Assembly: GCF_029910655.1 (NCBI RefSeq)
Contig: NZ_CP123897.1
Location: forward strand, 1,426,001 to 1,490,000
Length of the DNA: 64,000 nucleotides
Direction of reading: 5' to 3'
DNA from: Methylomonas sp. UP202
GTDB lineage: Bacteria; Pseudomonadota; Gammaproteobacteria; Methylococcales; Methylomonadaceae
Shown: positions 1 to 8,114 of the stretch, in pieces
Numbering within the stretch: the first letter of the stretch is position 1
Layout of the letters: every line of letters begins with the position of its first letter
Translations under genes and position numbers: made by a program
Notes under the pieces: generated by a model
Databases searched by the model: none
The model's input: the letters and a program-made list of their open reading frames with translations, nothing else
What the model was told of the DNA's origin: nothing

Positions 1-867
1 CCGCTGCGCGCGCTGGCCGGCGCCGGCGAACGGGCGGTCAACGGCGATTTTGCCGCCTCTTCGCTCACCGGCCGTAGCGACGAATTAGGCCGACTGGCCG
101 ATACCTTCGTCCGCGCCGCGCAACTGGCCGGCCAACTGGGCGAACTGCGTCAGAAAGACCAGGAACGGCGCGAGCTGGTGGCATCGGTGTCGCACGATTT
201 GCGCACGCCGCTGGCCGCGTTGCGCGGTTTTCTGGAGACCATGCAGCGCAAGGCCGATACCCTGCCGTCCGACGAGCAGCAGCATTTTCTGGATACCGCG
301 TTGCGTCAGACCGAAAAAGTCAGCCGCTTGGCGCAAGAGTTGTTCGAGCTGGCCAAACTGGAATGCGATGACGCCAGTCTGAATCCCGAGTCCTTCAACT
401 TGGCCGAATTGCTGCAGGACGTCGCCCAAAAATACCGCTTGCAAGCCGAGCAGCGCGGCGTGAGCTTGCAAGCCGAACTGCGCCCGGATTTGCCTATCGT
501 CGCCGCCGACATCGGCCTGATCGAGCGCCTGCTGACCAATCTGATCGACAACGCCTTGCGCCACACGCCGAAAGGCGGCCGAGTCCGGCTGGACGCTTGG
601 CCGGCGCGCGGCCGGGTGGCGGTGGCGGTCGGCGATACCGGCATCGGTATCTCTCCGGAATATCTGCCGACCTTGTGCGATTGGGACTCGCCGCTGGCCC
701 GCCGGGCCAGGGCCGACGGCGGCGGTTTCGGGTTGATCGTGGTCGGCAAGATCGCCCAGCTGCACGGCAGCCGCTTGCAAGTGGAAAGTACCCTCGGCGT
801 CGGTAGCGAATTTCGTTTCGACTTGCCGCTGGCGGATTCGGCGCGCGCGGCCGGCGGCAGCCGGTAA
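1..867 (+). CDS. sensor histidine kinase, C-terminal part (5' truncated by window edge)
   Basis: Two-component sensor kinase. The reading frame is open from base 1, so the N-terminal sensor and membrane segments lie outside the window. The first 40 visible residues look like the end of a HAMP linker. They are followed by a HisKA domain with the H-box SHDLRTPL (His at visible residue 65) and a HATPase domain with N-box DNALRHTP and G1 box DTGIGIS. The second glycine box reads GGFGLIVVGKI, a looser match than the usual GLGL. It autophosphorylates on His and passes phosphate to a response regulator that is probably encoded just upstream. The barrel-protein gene starts 8 bases after the stop, so the kinase probably heads a transcription unit with it. 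The signal it senses cannot be read from the visible part. Confidence 0.9.
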   Translation, partial: PLRALAGAGERAVNGDFAASSLTGRSDELGRLADTFVRAAQLAGQLGELRQKDQERRELVASVSHDLRTPLAALRGFLETMQRKADTLPSDEQQHFLDTALRQTEKVSRLAQELFELAKLECDDASLNPESFNLAELLQDVAQKYRLQAEQRGVSLQAELRPDLPIVAADIGLIERLLTNLIDNALRHTPKGGRVRLDAWPARGRVAVAVGDTGIGISPEYLPTLCDWDSPLARRARADGGGFGLIVVGKIAQLHGSRLQVESTLGVGSEFRFDLPLADSARAAGGSR

Positions 868-874
868 CCGAACC

Positions 875-2173
875 ATGCGCAGCAGACCGCCAACGTCGTT
901 CCCGTTGAGGCCGGAGTCCGCGATTTCGGTCTGCCGCGGATTTTCTCTAGCGCTGCTGACTGTTTTCGGCTGGCTGTCACCAGCCAGCGCAGCCGCCGAC
1001 GGCCAATTTCCGGAAGTGACTTGGCACGGTCTGCTGGACCTGCGCTACCAACACAGCGACGCCGCGCCGGGCGAGCTGGAACAAGGCCTGGGCAAACTGC
1101 GCGCCGGCGGCGAGCGCGCCCGCTGGCGGCTCAACGAAGCCGCCGCTACCTTGCAAGTCAGACTGGACTGGGATTGGATGCTCAACGCCACCGTCAAATA
1201 CGCCGACCGCCAATCAACGCCGTTGGATTTGACCGAAGCCTATCTGGCCTACCGGCCGGTCGGCGCCGCCGGTTGGCGTTTGGCCGGCCGCCTGGGCATG
1301 TTCTTTCCGCCGATTTCTTTAGAAAACACTGGCACCGCCTGGAGCAGCCCGTACACCTTGAGTTCGTCGACGATCAACGCTTGGGTCGGCGAGGAATTGC
1401 GCGCGTTCGGCGGCGAGCTGCGGGTGGATTACCAAACCGAAGCCGGCGACAAACTCGGCGTGTTCGGCGCCGTTTTGGCCAACAACGACACCGCCGGCCT
1501 GATGTTGGCCTGGCGCGGCTGGAGTTTGCACGACTTCGAATCGACCTTGACCGGCCGCCTGCGTCTGCCGGAAGGCATCGCCATACCGGCGCTGTTTCCG
1601 AAGCAGGCCAATGCCAGCCAGACCTTCGTCGAAGTGGACGGCCGCCCCGGCTTTTACGCCGGCATCGCCGCCGAACGGCCCCAGCGTTACACCTTGCGCG
1701 CGCTGTATTACGACAACAACGCCGATCCGGCCGCGCTGTCCGCCGGCCAATACGGCTGGCACACCCGCTTCTGGAGTTTGGGCGCCAAAGCCGAATTGCC
1801 CTGGGAAACCACGCTGATTTCGCAAGCAATGACCGGGCGAACCAGCATGGGCGAATTGCTCGGCGACTTGCGCGCGGTCGACGTCGGCTTTTGGTCGGCA
1901 AGCTGGCTGTTGAGCCGGCCGCTGGGCGACGGCCGTTTCAGCGTGCGCTACGAACGTTTCGGCAGCGACGAACGCGATTACCTGCCGCAAGACCGCAACG
2001 GCGAACACGGTCAAGCCTGGACCGTCAATTACAACCTGACCTTTGCCCAGCACCATCAATTGAATGTCGAATTCAGCCGCATTTTCAGCGCCCGCCCGGC
2101 GCGGCAGGAACGCGGCGAAGCCGCTTATCAGGAGGACACACTGTGGCAAGTCGCTTACCGGCTGTTTTTTTAA
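875..2173 (+). CDS. putative outer-membrane beta-barrel (porin-like) protein
   Basis: A 432-residue exported protein of no family I can name. It has an N-terminal signal-like segment (about residues 20-40, hydrophobic then SPASAAA). Many short alternating hydrophobic/polar strands follow, with aromatic residues at strand ends, and the last residue is Phe (VAYRLFF), the usual C-terminal signature of proteins inserted by the BAM complex. It is probably a barrel channel or binding protein in the outer membrane. The stop overlaps the next gene, a periplasmic cupredoxin, by 31 bases, which suggests translational coupling and a shared role, perhaps in uptake or binding of a metal or redox substrate. 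That role is inference. The ATG at 875 lacks a clear Shine-Dalgarno site. Confidence 0.72.
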   Translation: MRSRPPTSFPLRPESAISVCRGFSLALLTVFGWLSPASAAADGQFPEVTWHGLLDLRYQHSDAAPGELEQGLGKLRAGGERARWRLNEAAATLQVRLDWDWMLNATVKYADRQSTPLDLTEAYLAYRPVGAAGWRLAGRLGMFFPPISLENTGTAWSSPYTLSSSTINAWVGEELRAFGGELRVDYQTEAGDKLGVFGAVLANNDTAGLMLAWRGWSLHDFESTLTGRLRLPEGIAIPALFPKQANASQTFVEVDGRPGFYAGIAAERPQRYTLRALYYDNNADPAALSAGQYGWHTRFWSLGAKAELPWETTLISQAMTGRTSMGELLGDLRAVDVGFWSASWLLSRPLGDGRFSVRYERFGSDERDYLPQDRNGEHGQAWTVNYNLTFAQHHQLNVEFSRIFSARPARQERGEAAYQEDTLWQVAYRLFF

Positions 2174-2790
2174 CGGCTTGGGCCGTGGTCGCGCCGGCCG
2201 CGGAATTGGCGGGGAAAGCCTTGGCCGGCGGCAGGCCGTTGGCCGATCTGGTGGTCGCGGCCCAAGCCTTGGACGCCGCCGGCCGGGTCAACGATCCGCC
2301 CGCGCCGGCCGCGATGGCGCTGGATCAGAAAAGTCGCGAATTCGTCCCGCACGTGTTGGCGGTGCGCAGCGGCACGCCGGTGTATTTTCCGAACAGCGAC
2401 GCGATCAAGCACCACGTCTATTCGTTTTCCGCGGCCAAGCGTTTCGAGATCAAGCTCTATAGCGGCGTGCCGCGCGAACCGGTACTGTTCGACCGCCCCG
2501 GCATCGTCGCGCTGGGTTGCAATATTCACGACTGGATGTTGGGTTACGTCTACGTCAGTGATGCCGATTACCTGGCGGTTACCGACGCCGAGGGCCGCTG
2601 GACGCTGGATTTGCCGGACGGCCGCTACCGCTTGAGCTTCTGGCACCCTGACGCGTTGGAACAAGCGGCTGAGCAAATCGTCAACGTCCCGGCCGCAGAA
2701 CTGACGGTAACCGTGGAATTAAAAGCCCGTTTCCAAACCGGCAAGCCGCCGGCCAGTTTGCAAAATCAAGGTTACGGCGACGGGTTTTGA
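2143..2790 (+). CDS. periplasmic cupredoxin-like protein (methylamine utilization protein-like)
   Basis: I chose a GTG start at 2143 because a strong Shine-Dalgarno sequence (CAGGAGGA) lies 6 bases upstream and an export signal follows (residues 1-20, ending PAAELAG). The frame is open further upstream, but only as a shadow of the preceding gene. The product is 215 residues. His90/His91 and the CxxHxxM motif (Cys126, His129, Met132) form the ligand set of a type I copper site, in a plastocyanin-like fold. The remaining C-terminal part resembles a carboxypeptidase-regulatory-like beta sandwich. Related proteins are often annotated as methylamine utilization proteins, but no mau genes are nearby. 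It overlaps the barrel gene by 31 bases, so it is probably its periplasmic partner in electron transfer or copper binding. Confidence 0.78.
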   Translation: MASRLPAVFLTAWAVVAPAAELAGKALAGGRPLADLVVAAQALDAAGRVNDPPAPAAMALDQKSREFVPHVLAVRSGTPVYFPNSDAIKHHVYSFSAAKRFEIKLYSGVPREPVLFDRPGIVALGCNIHDWMLGYVYVSDADYLAVTDAEGRWTLDLPDGRYRLSFWHPDALEQAAEQIVNVPAAELTVTVELKARFQTGKPPASLQNQGYGDGF

Positions 2791-2804
2791 TGCGGTGCGA
2801 AACC

Positions 2805-2830
2805 GGAGTACAAATCCAGATTTGTACTCC
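2805..2830. repeat. 26-bp palindrome, copy 1
   Basis: Perfect inverted repeat with 12-base arms GGAGTACAAATC / GATTTGTACTCC around a 2-base centre. It lies 15 bases after the cupredoxin stop. Since the flanking genes are convergent, it may act as a transcription terminator or be a mobile REP-type unit. No T-tract follows. Confidence 0.85.
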
Positions 2831-2957
2831 AAACCGGATGTGGGCAGCGGCGAAATGAGTCAGGGGGAATGCGCCATTTCGCCACCGAGTCCGAAAAATT
2901 AAAGCCAGTCGCTAGACATCAGGGATGGAACGACTTGACTAAGTCCGGACGCCGATC

Positions 2958-2983
2958 GGAGTACAAATCTAGATTTGTACTCC
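2958..2983. repeat. 26-bp palindrome, copy 2
   Basis: Same arms as the copy at 2805-2830, differing only in the central base pair, so this one is a fully self-complementary 26-mer. It lies 20 bases beyond the 3' end of the minus-strand spondin gene. The two copies bracket 127 bp in which I see no gene. Confidence 0.85.
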
Positions 2984-3003
2984 ACCGAGTTGAGCCGACC
3001 GCC

Positions 3004-3831
3004 TCAAGCCGGCAAAGCCGACGCAGGCGCCCGCCGCCGCAGCCAACCGAACAACGGCAACGCGCTGCCGAACAACCAAGCCGCCGCCGGTACCGGCACT
3101 TGCGACACCGCGCTGATTTGCAGCAACGGCGTATCGGCGCCGGGCAGGTCGGTAAAGTTGTAACCGGCCGCGGTCGCCAGACCGGCGTAGACCGCGAAGT
3201 CGTGGTTGGCCTGAATCGTGCCGTTTTGTGCCGGACTGTCCAAGGCATTGGAACCGGCCAGGAATGCCGCGCCGGTGGTGCCGTCCAGTTCGGTGCCGGC
3301 GTCCCAAATGCTGCTGCCGTTCTCGACGAAGGTGCCGCCGGTGAAATGGCCTTGGGCGTCGAACAATTCGATTTCGGTCGGCGAGTCGTTGCCAACGAAA
3401 CGGTCGTTGGACGGCACCACCATCGCGAAATAACTCAGGTAGCGGTTTTTCACCGGGTCCAGGTCCAGGGTGACGCTGCCTTTGGCGCCGGGCAGGAAAA
3501 TGCCGGGGCCGAAGGCGTTGACCGACGCGGTTACCGTCGCGCTGGTGCCGCCGGCCGCCGCCGCTCCGCTGGCCGCGAACGCCGACGACAAGCCGGCGCC
3601 GCTGCCTAACTCGGCAATCGCTTCGATGGCCGACGACGCCGTGGTGCCGACATCGAACGCGTCGAAGGTACCGTCGTGCAAGGCGATGAAAAACGGACTC
3701 AAGGCCGGCCCGTTGGCGGCGGACAGATTGCTGAAACTCAGCGTGACTTGAGCCGCCTCGGCCGAACTCAACGGAGCGGCGCCGGCCGCCAACAACAGCG
3801 CCGACAGCGCGAAAGCATGGTTTTTCTGCAT
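3004..3831 (-). CDS. spondin-domain protein with PEP-CTERM-like sorting signal
   Basis: An exported surface protein of 275 residues. I chose the ATG at 3831 because AAGGAG sits 7 bases upstream; an in-frame ATG 60 bases earlier would put 20 residues before a clear signal peptide (residues 1-25). The segment SPFFIALHDGTF...AIAELG matches the start of bacterial Spondin_N domains. The C-terminus VPVPAAAWLFGSA, a short hydrophobic helix and an Arg-rich tail form a PEP-CTERM-like tripartite signal, normally recognised by an exosortase. No exosortase gene is in the window. The same type of C-terminus recurs in eleven proteins between 12.7 and 30.7 kb, so these proteins are probably sorted by the same machinery. 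Confidence 0.85.
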   Translation of the reverse strand: MQKNHAFALSALLLAAGAAPLSSAEAAQVTLSFSNLSAANGPALSPFFIALHDGTFDAFDVGTTASSAIEAIAELGSGAGLSSAFAASGAAAAGGTSATVTASVNAFGPGIFLPGAKGSVTLDLDPVKNRYLSYFAMVVPSNDRFVGNDSPTEIELFDAQGHFTGGTFVENGSSIWDAGTELDGTTGAAFLAGSNALDSPAQNGTIQANHDFAVYAGLATAAGYNFTDLPGADTPLLQISAVSQVPVPAAAWLFGSALPLFGWLRRRAPASALPA

Positions 3832-3953
3832 CGTGATTCTCCTTAATGTGAATGCCAAATGGCGCGGCCATTGTGCAATCGGAAACATCACGAAATCTTC
3901 ACGGGGAGGTCAAATGGGCGTGAGATGTGGGGCTGTCGGTCAGCCAGTCGTAG

Positions 3954-3972
3954 GGTGGGCAAATTGCCCACC
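3954..3972. repeat. GGTGGGCAA/TTGCCCACC inverted repeat
   Basis: Nine-base perfect arms around a single base, preceded by GTAG. The same arms occur at 5404-5428 and, imperfectly, at 18361-18380, so this is a dispersed palindromic repeat family. It sits at the 3' side of vapC. Confidence 0.75.
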
Positions 3973-3989
3973 GTTCCATGGTGAGGCTG

Positions 3990-4418
3990 TCACAGCATAG
4001 CCTCCCACGGATTGAGGATAGTCACGCCCGTAGCCTGGAAGTCGGCCACGTTGCGGGTAACCAGCGCCATACCATGCACCAGCGCCGTCGCCGCGATCAG
4101 CGCATCCCGCTCGCCGCGTTTGTCGGGCACATGGAGCTTGGCGCAACGCAGTGCAACCGCTGTATCGATCGGCAGAGTCCGTTCGGAGAACTCCGGCAAG
4201 ACCTGCTGTTCCAGCCATGCCCGCGACACCGCACCTTGGCTGGCGTCCTTGCGCTCGATCGACAAAACGCCCAGCTCCAATTCCATCAGGGTGATAGCGG
4301 ACAAGAACAAGTCGGCGGCATCGACACTGTCGGCCCAAGCCGCCACATTCGCATTCGCCTTGCCAATCCGGACTTTCCGCAATTCGGAAACTACGTTGGT
4401 GTCGAGAACATACATCAT
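3990..4418 (-). CDS. vapC: VapC-family PIN-domain toxin
   Basis: A 142-residue PIN-domain ribonuclease and toxin of a type II toxin-antitoxin pair. The N-terminal YVLDTNVVSEL carries the first metal-binding Asp (Asp6) and the conserved Asn. Glu46-47 lies in the central MELELG segment, and the C-terminal RDALIAATA and TRNVADF segments supply the remaining acidic residues. It is closest in style to FitB-type PIN proteins. Two consecutive ATG codons exist; either one overlaps the antitoxin stop. In this family the toxin cleaves RNA, often tRNA, once its antitoxin is degraded. The gene is complete with all expected active-site residues. Confidence 0.9.
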   Translation of the reverse strand: MMYVLDTNVVSELRKVRIGKANANVAAWADSVDAADLFLSAITLMELELGVLSIERKDASQGAVSRAWLEQQVLPEFSERTLPIDTAVALRCAKLHVPDKRGERDALIAATALVHGMALVTRNVADFQATGVTILNPWEAML

Positions 4419-4669
4419 CCGAAATCTGCCGGCCTAGCCCCTATCGTCAAAGGCTGCGGCTCGAACTCGATGTCCGTGTTGTCCGGCATAGCCAGCGAAT
4501 CGGCAATGTTGCGGCGCTGCCTTGTCAGCCGCTGGTATTCCTCGATGCTCAACAACACGTGTGCGGGCTTGCCCCGATCCGTGATGAATACCGGGCCATT
4601 CTTGGCCGCCTTCTTCGCGCGGGTAACATCCTGATTCAGCTCTCGGCTGGAGATGGTCGTAATAGCCAT
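4415..4669 (-). CDS. Phd/YefM-type antitoxin
   Basis: An antitoxin of 84 residues in the Phd/YefM fold. The typical N-terminus MAITTISSRELNQDVTRAKK is followed by GPVFITDRGKPAHVLLS, the conserved DNA-binding and dimerisation core. The ATG at 4669 is preferred over an upstream codon because it starts exactly at the family N-terminus. The acidic and proline-rich C-terminal tail is the likely toxin-binding region. The last 4 bases overlap the toxin start, as is usual when the antitoxin is translated first. The pair probably represses its own promoter between 4670 and 4690. Confidence 0.88.
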   Translation of the reverse strand: MAITTISSRELNQDVTRAKKAAKNGPVFITDRGKPAHVLLSIEEYQRLTRQRRNIADSLAMPDNTDIEFEPQPLTIGARPADFG

Positions 4670-4797
4670 GGCGACGCCCTTTATTTGCAATGTATGAACA
4701 TTACTACAAACAAACCAGAGGCACCAACTTTTTGCCGCCGCGCGCTGGACAATTGGGTCGGCTTAGCGGGGTGCGGAGATTCAAATTGAATTGGAAA

Positions 4798-5157
4798 ATG
4801 GGATGCAAGGCATACGCGCAAGCCAAAATAGGCTTCGCAGGGCGGACGGTGGATTGGATCGAAGACGAACTCGATCTGGCCTCAGATAACCTGCGTAATC
4901 TGGCGGTCGAGCAGTCCGGCGGCATCGGCCACGAACGCATCTGGCATTGGCTACACGACACCGGACTCACGCTGGCGCAAGCCGCCGAGGCCTTGGGTAT
5001 TTCCCGCCGCATGCTGATTTATTACCGCGACGGCGAGAAACCGATTCCCCGCGCGATCTGGCTGGCCTGCCTGGGCTGGGAAGCCGTGCGCCCAACGGGG
5101 TCAACTTTGCCGCAACATATTCCTTCGGCCAAGGAATATGCGGCGTTGCATGCTTGA
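4798..5157 (+). CDS. helix-turn-helix domain protein
   Basis: A small DNA-binding protein of unknown target, 119 residues from the ATG at 4798; the frame is open back to 4690, and the start is uncertain because neither site has a good ribosome site. The central segment WLHDTGLTLAQAAEALGISRRMLIYYRDGEKPIP reads as an XRE/Cro-like helix-turn-helix, and IWLACLGWEA follows. The gene runs divergently from the antitoxin. Related HTH modules are often fused to or follow a DUF2442 protein, which I do not find here, so the N-terminal part may be the remnant of a larger protein. Confidence 0.6.
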   Translation: MGCKAYAQAKIGFAGRTVDWIEDELDLASDNLRNLAVEQSGGIGHERIWHWLHDTGLTLAQAAEALGISRRMLIYYRDGEKPIPRAIWLACLGWEAVRPTGSTLPQHIPSAKEYAALHA

Positions 5158-6421
5158 TTGTGTAGAAAGAATTGGGCTGGTAAATAGTATGAGTTTGAAT
5201 AGGCTTTGATATTCGATTTGAATATAGGGTGCCACCGACGCAAGGAGGCGCGTCATTCGCGACCGTTGCGCCTCACGTTGTTCGGCATAACCCATGATGA
5301 GAGCGCATGCTATCGAGTTGATCTCGCCAGAACCTACGATGTTCGGGGCGAAATAACGGGACCAAACCATCCCAATATTTAAAAGAAATCTCAAAAAAAC
5401 AAGGGTGGGCAACGCTTTTTTGCCCACCGTTAGCGGGAATTATTCAATGCCGCGTGGGCACAAAAACCGTGCTCACGCTACCCGCCTCGCGTTCAGTCAG
5501 GTCATGCATAGCGGCGTCCCACGGAATGAAATCGAATGATACTAAATCATATCATTCTAAATCGCTATGCCACGACACCGACCGCCAAAGCCCCAAACAA
5601 AGGCAAGCGAGAAGTGTAGGGTGCTTGGGTAATTGATTGACTTTGAGAATGGCAGGGAAGTACACCGGGGCTTTGGTGGACGGGGGAGGTGGCGGAGCTA
5701 GAACAAACTTGTGCCTTTGGCACGCAAGGCCTTTGGGCTTTCGGAGTGGATGGGTTACAAGTCTTGCTGACCAGTTTTCGGCGGCGCTGGCATGGATGCC
5801 TGCGCCGTGCGGCCAAGGATGGCTCAAAGGACGAATGGAGTAAGAGGGATTGAGCAATTTACCGGCGCATAGGGCAAAACAGGGATGTTTTGCGGTTGCG
5901 CTGGTAATTTGCGGGGTAGCGCGATGACCGTCGACGTGGGCATGATTGTCATGGGTGATTGCAAAGGCATAGCGTTAATAATTGGTGTAACGATAGAAAA
6001 AGCAAAAAATGATTGTTTAAACATCAAAATATGATTGCCATCGGTTTTCATTTTTGGTAGGCTAATATTGCGCCTGAATAGGGGTGCACGACTATTTAGC
6101 TGCCTGAGCCCGTTTTCCGTGGGTGTTCTTATGGTAATTCAGTGGCTTGTAGTCAATATGCGAATCGTTTTGGGTGAATCACAAAATGACTCAATCTATT
6201 AATAGCACTGTTTTTCCGGGAGAACGGTTTCAGGGCTATTCAAATTATTTCGTTCATTACTTTGTTCTTAATTATTCAAGGGATATTTAACATGAAAAAT
6301 CAATATTTTACTTTTTTCGTATTTGGGCGTCGAAAGAGATATTGAAGTAAATATCTAATATAGGATAGATAATAATATTCAGTATCTCAATTAGGTGCCT
6401 TATTTTAAATGAGGCGCTATT
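5158..6421. other. 1.26-kb spacer without a convincing gene; AT-rich in its second half
   Basis: No reading frame here carries a recognisable domain and a good ribosome site. The stretch holds the GGTGGGCAA/TTGCCCACC palindrome at 5404-5428. At 5240-5300 there is a GC-rich piece that looks like another dispersed repeat. An open minus-strand frame at 5552-5857 has a composition (proline, histidine and tryptophan clusters) that does not look like a folded protein. From about 5930 the base composition switches to strongly AT-rich, unlike the surrounding genome. Confidence 0.6.
5404..5428. repeat. GGTGGGCAA/TTGCCCACC inverted repeat
   Basis: Second perfect copy of the nine-base arms found at 3954-3972, here with a 7-base T-rich centre. 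It could also act as a hairpin in RNA. Confidence 0.75.
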
Positions 6422-6631
6422 GTGAAATTCAGGATAAAATGCGGCAATAAATTTGAAGTAAGTTTTGTTAGTATAGAAAAAAATAGGGAGAAATCACCGT
6501 CTTTGACTATTATGTTATTTATAGCCATTGTTATTTTTTTTGGTTATGGATATGCTGCAGGAGACGATAATATAATGAGGGTATTATACAAGTTAATAGG
6601 CATAATTTATGATTTAAAAAAATGCCACTAG
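6422..6631 (+). CDS. small single-span membrane protein, hypothetical
   Basis: Possible 69-residue protein beginning at a GTG, with GAGGCG six bases upstream. A basic N-terminal 25 residues precede one hydrophobic helix (about residues 29-46, TIMLFIAIVIFFGYGYAA), then a polar tail. I recognise no family. It is followed within 10 bases by the ribbon-helix-helix gene and shares its AT-rich composition, so the two may form one accessory unit. The GTG start and small size make this call tentative. Confidence 0.45.
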   Translation: MKFRIKCGNKFEVSFVSIEKNREKSPSLTIMLFIAIVIFFGYGYAAGDDNIMRVLYKLIGIIYDLKKCH

Positions 6632-6641
6632 TAAAATTATT

Positions 6642-6863
6642 ATGAAAAAAAAGATATCTACTCGGGTTCAGCTAGAATTGCCCGAAAAATCAATGGAACG
6701 CTTGTTAGTTCTTAAGGAAAAGACGGAAGCAACTTCTTACGCCGAGGTTGTGAAAAATGCTCTGCGGCTTTACGAAAATATGATTGAACAATATGAGTCT
6801 GGAAAGCAAATATTTTTGAAAGATGATAAGGGTAATATTATGGAATACCAAATATTTTATTAA
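6642..6863 (+). CDS. ribbon-helix-helix (MetJ/Arc-type) DNA-binding protein
   Basis: A 73-residue protein. Residues 5-13 (STRVQLELP) look like the DNA-contacting beta ribbon, followed by two helices (EKSMERLLVLKEKT and SYAEVVKNALRLYENMIEQ) typical of the RHH fold. Such proteins are usually antitoxins or small plasmid/phage repressors acting as dimers. No toxin gene follows: a MITE-like element begins at its stop codon and may have displaced the downstream partner. The AT-rich codon use differs from the genome around it, which suggests horizontal acquisition. Confidence 0.7.
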   Translation: MKKKISTRVQLELPEKSMERLLVLKEKTEATSYAEVVKNALRLYENMIEQYESGKQIFLKDDKGNIMEYQIFY

Positions 6864-6965
6864 GGAACCTCTGATTAATTCGCAACCTAGAATTATATGA
6901 CTAATTAAATCAATGGCTTATGTATTCAAATGTTTTGAAAAACTGAATTAATCAGAGGTTCCTTA
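6861..6965. mobile_element. MITE-like element with perfect 20-bp terminal inverted repeats
   Basis: Left arm 6861-6880 (TAAGGAACCTCTGATTAATT) and right arm 6946-6965 are exact reverse complements. Total length is 105 bp with no coding capacity, the profile of a miniature inverted-repeat transposable element. The left arm supplies the TAA stop of the ribbon-helix-helix gene. Confidence 0.75.
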
Positions 6966-6971
6966 AGGGCC

Positions 6972-7046
6972 GTAGGGTGGATAAGCGAAGCGCCATCCAC
7001 CATTGGAGCGCAAATAGGTGGATGGCGCTTCGCTTATCCACCTTAC
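6972..7046. mobile_element. 75-bp inverted-repeat element (29 of 30 bases paired)
   Basis: Arms 6972-7001 and 7017-7046 pair at 29 of 30 positions around a 15-base centre; the outer ends read GTAGGGTGGATAAG and CTTATCCACCTTAC. It starts 7 bases after the 105-bp element. It belongs to the GTAGGGTGG class of dispersed hairpin repeats also represented by the GGTGGGCAA units in this window. Confidence 0.75.
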
Positions 7047-7214
7047 AACTTTTATTATTTGAATGGCTGATTTAAATTTTAAACCGACCTTCAAGATAAA
7101 TACACGAACTTCCGCCTTGGGTCGAAGCCGGCCGACTCTTAAAAGAAGATAATTCTTTCTGAAATTACAGGTACTCTGCCTGTAGCTCGACTAACAATTC
7201 CAACCCGTAAAATC

Positions 7215-8114
7215 TCACAACCACCTCGCCTCCCGTTTCAACCGTTCGGCAATCAAATCGACGAAGCTTCTGACCTTGGCCGAGGCGTAGCGGCCTTCGC
7301 GGTGCAGGACGTGGATCGGGACCGGCGGCGGTTCGTGGCGGTTTAGCACGGTTTGTAACTGGCCGCTGGCGAGGTAGGGGGCGACTTGGTAGGACAGCAG
7401 GCGAGTCAGGCCCAAGCCCAGCACGGCAGCTTCGATGGCGGCGTCTATCGTGGTCGTGACCAGCCGGGGTTGGACCCGCACGCTGAGCGCGTCCGCGCCG
7501 CTGCCGAAGCGCCAGTCCGGACCAGCACTGAGGCCGCCGGCGGCGATTAGGGCATGGCCGGCCAGTTCGCTCGGGTGGTTGGGGGCTTCGTGGCGCTTTA
7601 AATATTCCGGCGCCGCGCACACCACCGGCCGCACTTGGCCGACGCGTAACGCCCGCAAACTGGAGTCCGGCAATTCGCCGATGCGGATGCCGACATCCAT
7701 GCCTTCTTCCAACAGATTGACCACCCGGTCGACGAACATCGCCGTCACGCTCATTGCCGGGTAGCGTTGCAGGTATTCGACGATGCCGGGCATCACGTAC
7801 AACTTGCCGAACTGCGCCGGTGCGGTGACGGCCAGGTGGCCGGCAGGCTCGGCGTTGATACCGGCGGCGGCTTCGTCGGCTTCGTCGACGTCGGCCAGTA
7901 TCCGCTTGGCGTCTTCCAGATAACGCTGGCCGGCATCGGTGACCCGCACCAGCCGGGTGGTGCGCTGCAGCAGCTTGACCTGCAAACGTTCTTCCAACGC
8001 GGTAATCGCTCGCGTTACCGCCGGCGGCGACATTGCCAAACGCCGGGCGGCGCCGGCAAAGCTCTGCGCTTCGGCGACCGCGACGAACACCGTCATCGCT
8101 TGCAGTTTATCCAT
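7215..8114 (-). CDS. LysR-family transcriptional regulator
   Basis: A 299-residue LysR regulator. Residues 1-60 hold the winged HTH (LQAMTVFVAVAEAQSFAGAARRL, then PPAVTRAITALEERLQVKLL), followed by a periplasmic-binding-protein-like effector domain to about residue 295. The start at 8114 has an excellent AGGAGG site. It lies divergent from the glutathione transferase gene with a 195-bp shared spacer, the normal LysR arrangement in which the regulator controls its neighbour and itself. The effector is unknown; an electrophile or oxidant detoxified by the transferase is plausible. Confidence 0.93.
   Translation of the reverse strand: MDKLQAMTVFVAVAEAQSFAGAARRLAMSPPAVTRAITALEERLQVKLLQRTTRLVRVTDAGQRYLEDAKRILADVDEADEAAAGINAEPAGHLAVTAPAQFGKLYVMPGIVEYLQRYPAMSVTAMFVDRVVNLLEEGMDVGIRIGELPDSSLRALRVGQVRPVVCAAPEYLKRHEAPNHPSELAGHALIAAGGLSAGPDWRFGSGADALSVRVQPRLVTTTIDAAIEAAVLGLGLTRLLSYQVAPYLASGQLQTVLNRHEPPPVPIHVLHREGRYASAKVRSFVDLIAERLKREARWL

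Noticed and set aside
1021-2142. Long + strand frame continuous with the cupredoxin gene
   Set aside because: It is a shadow of the barrel-protein gene in another frame with very Arg-rich translation; the cupredoxin starts at the GTG at 2143.
5552-5857. 101-residue minus-strand frame rich in Pro, His and Trp
   Set aside because: No domain, no ribosome site and odd composition; more likely a non-coding repeat.
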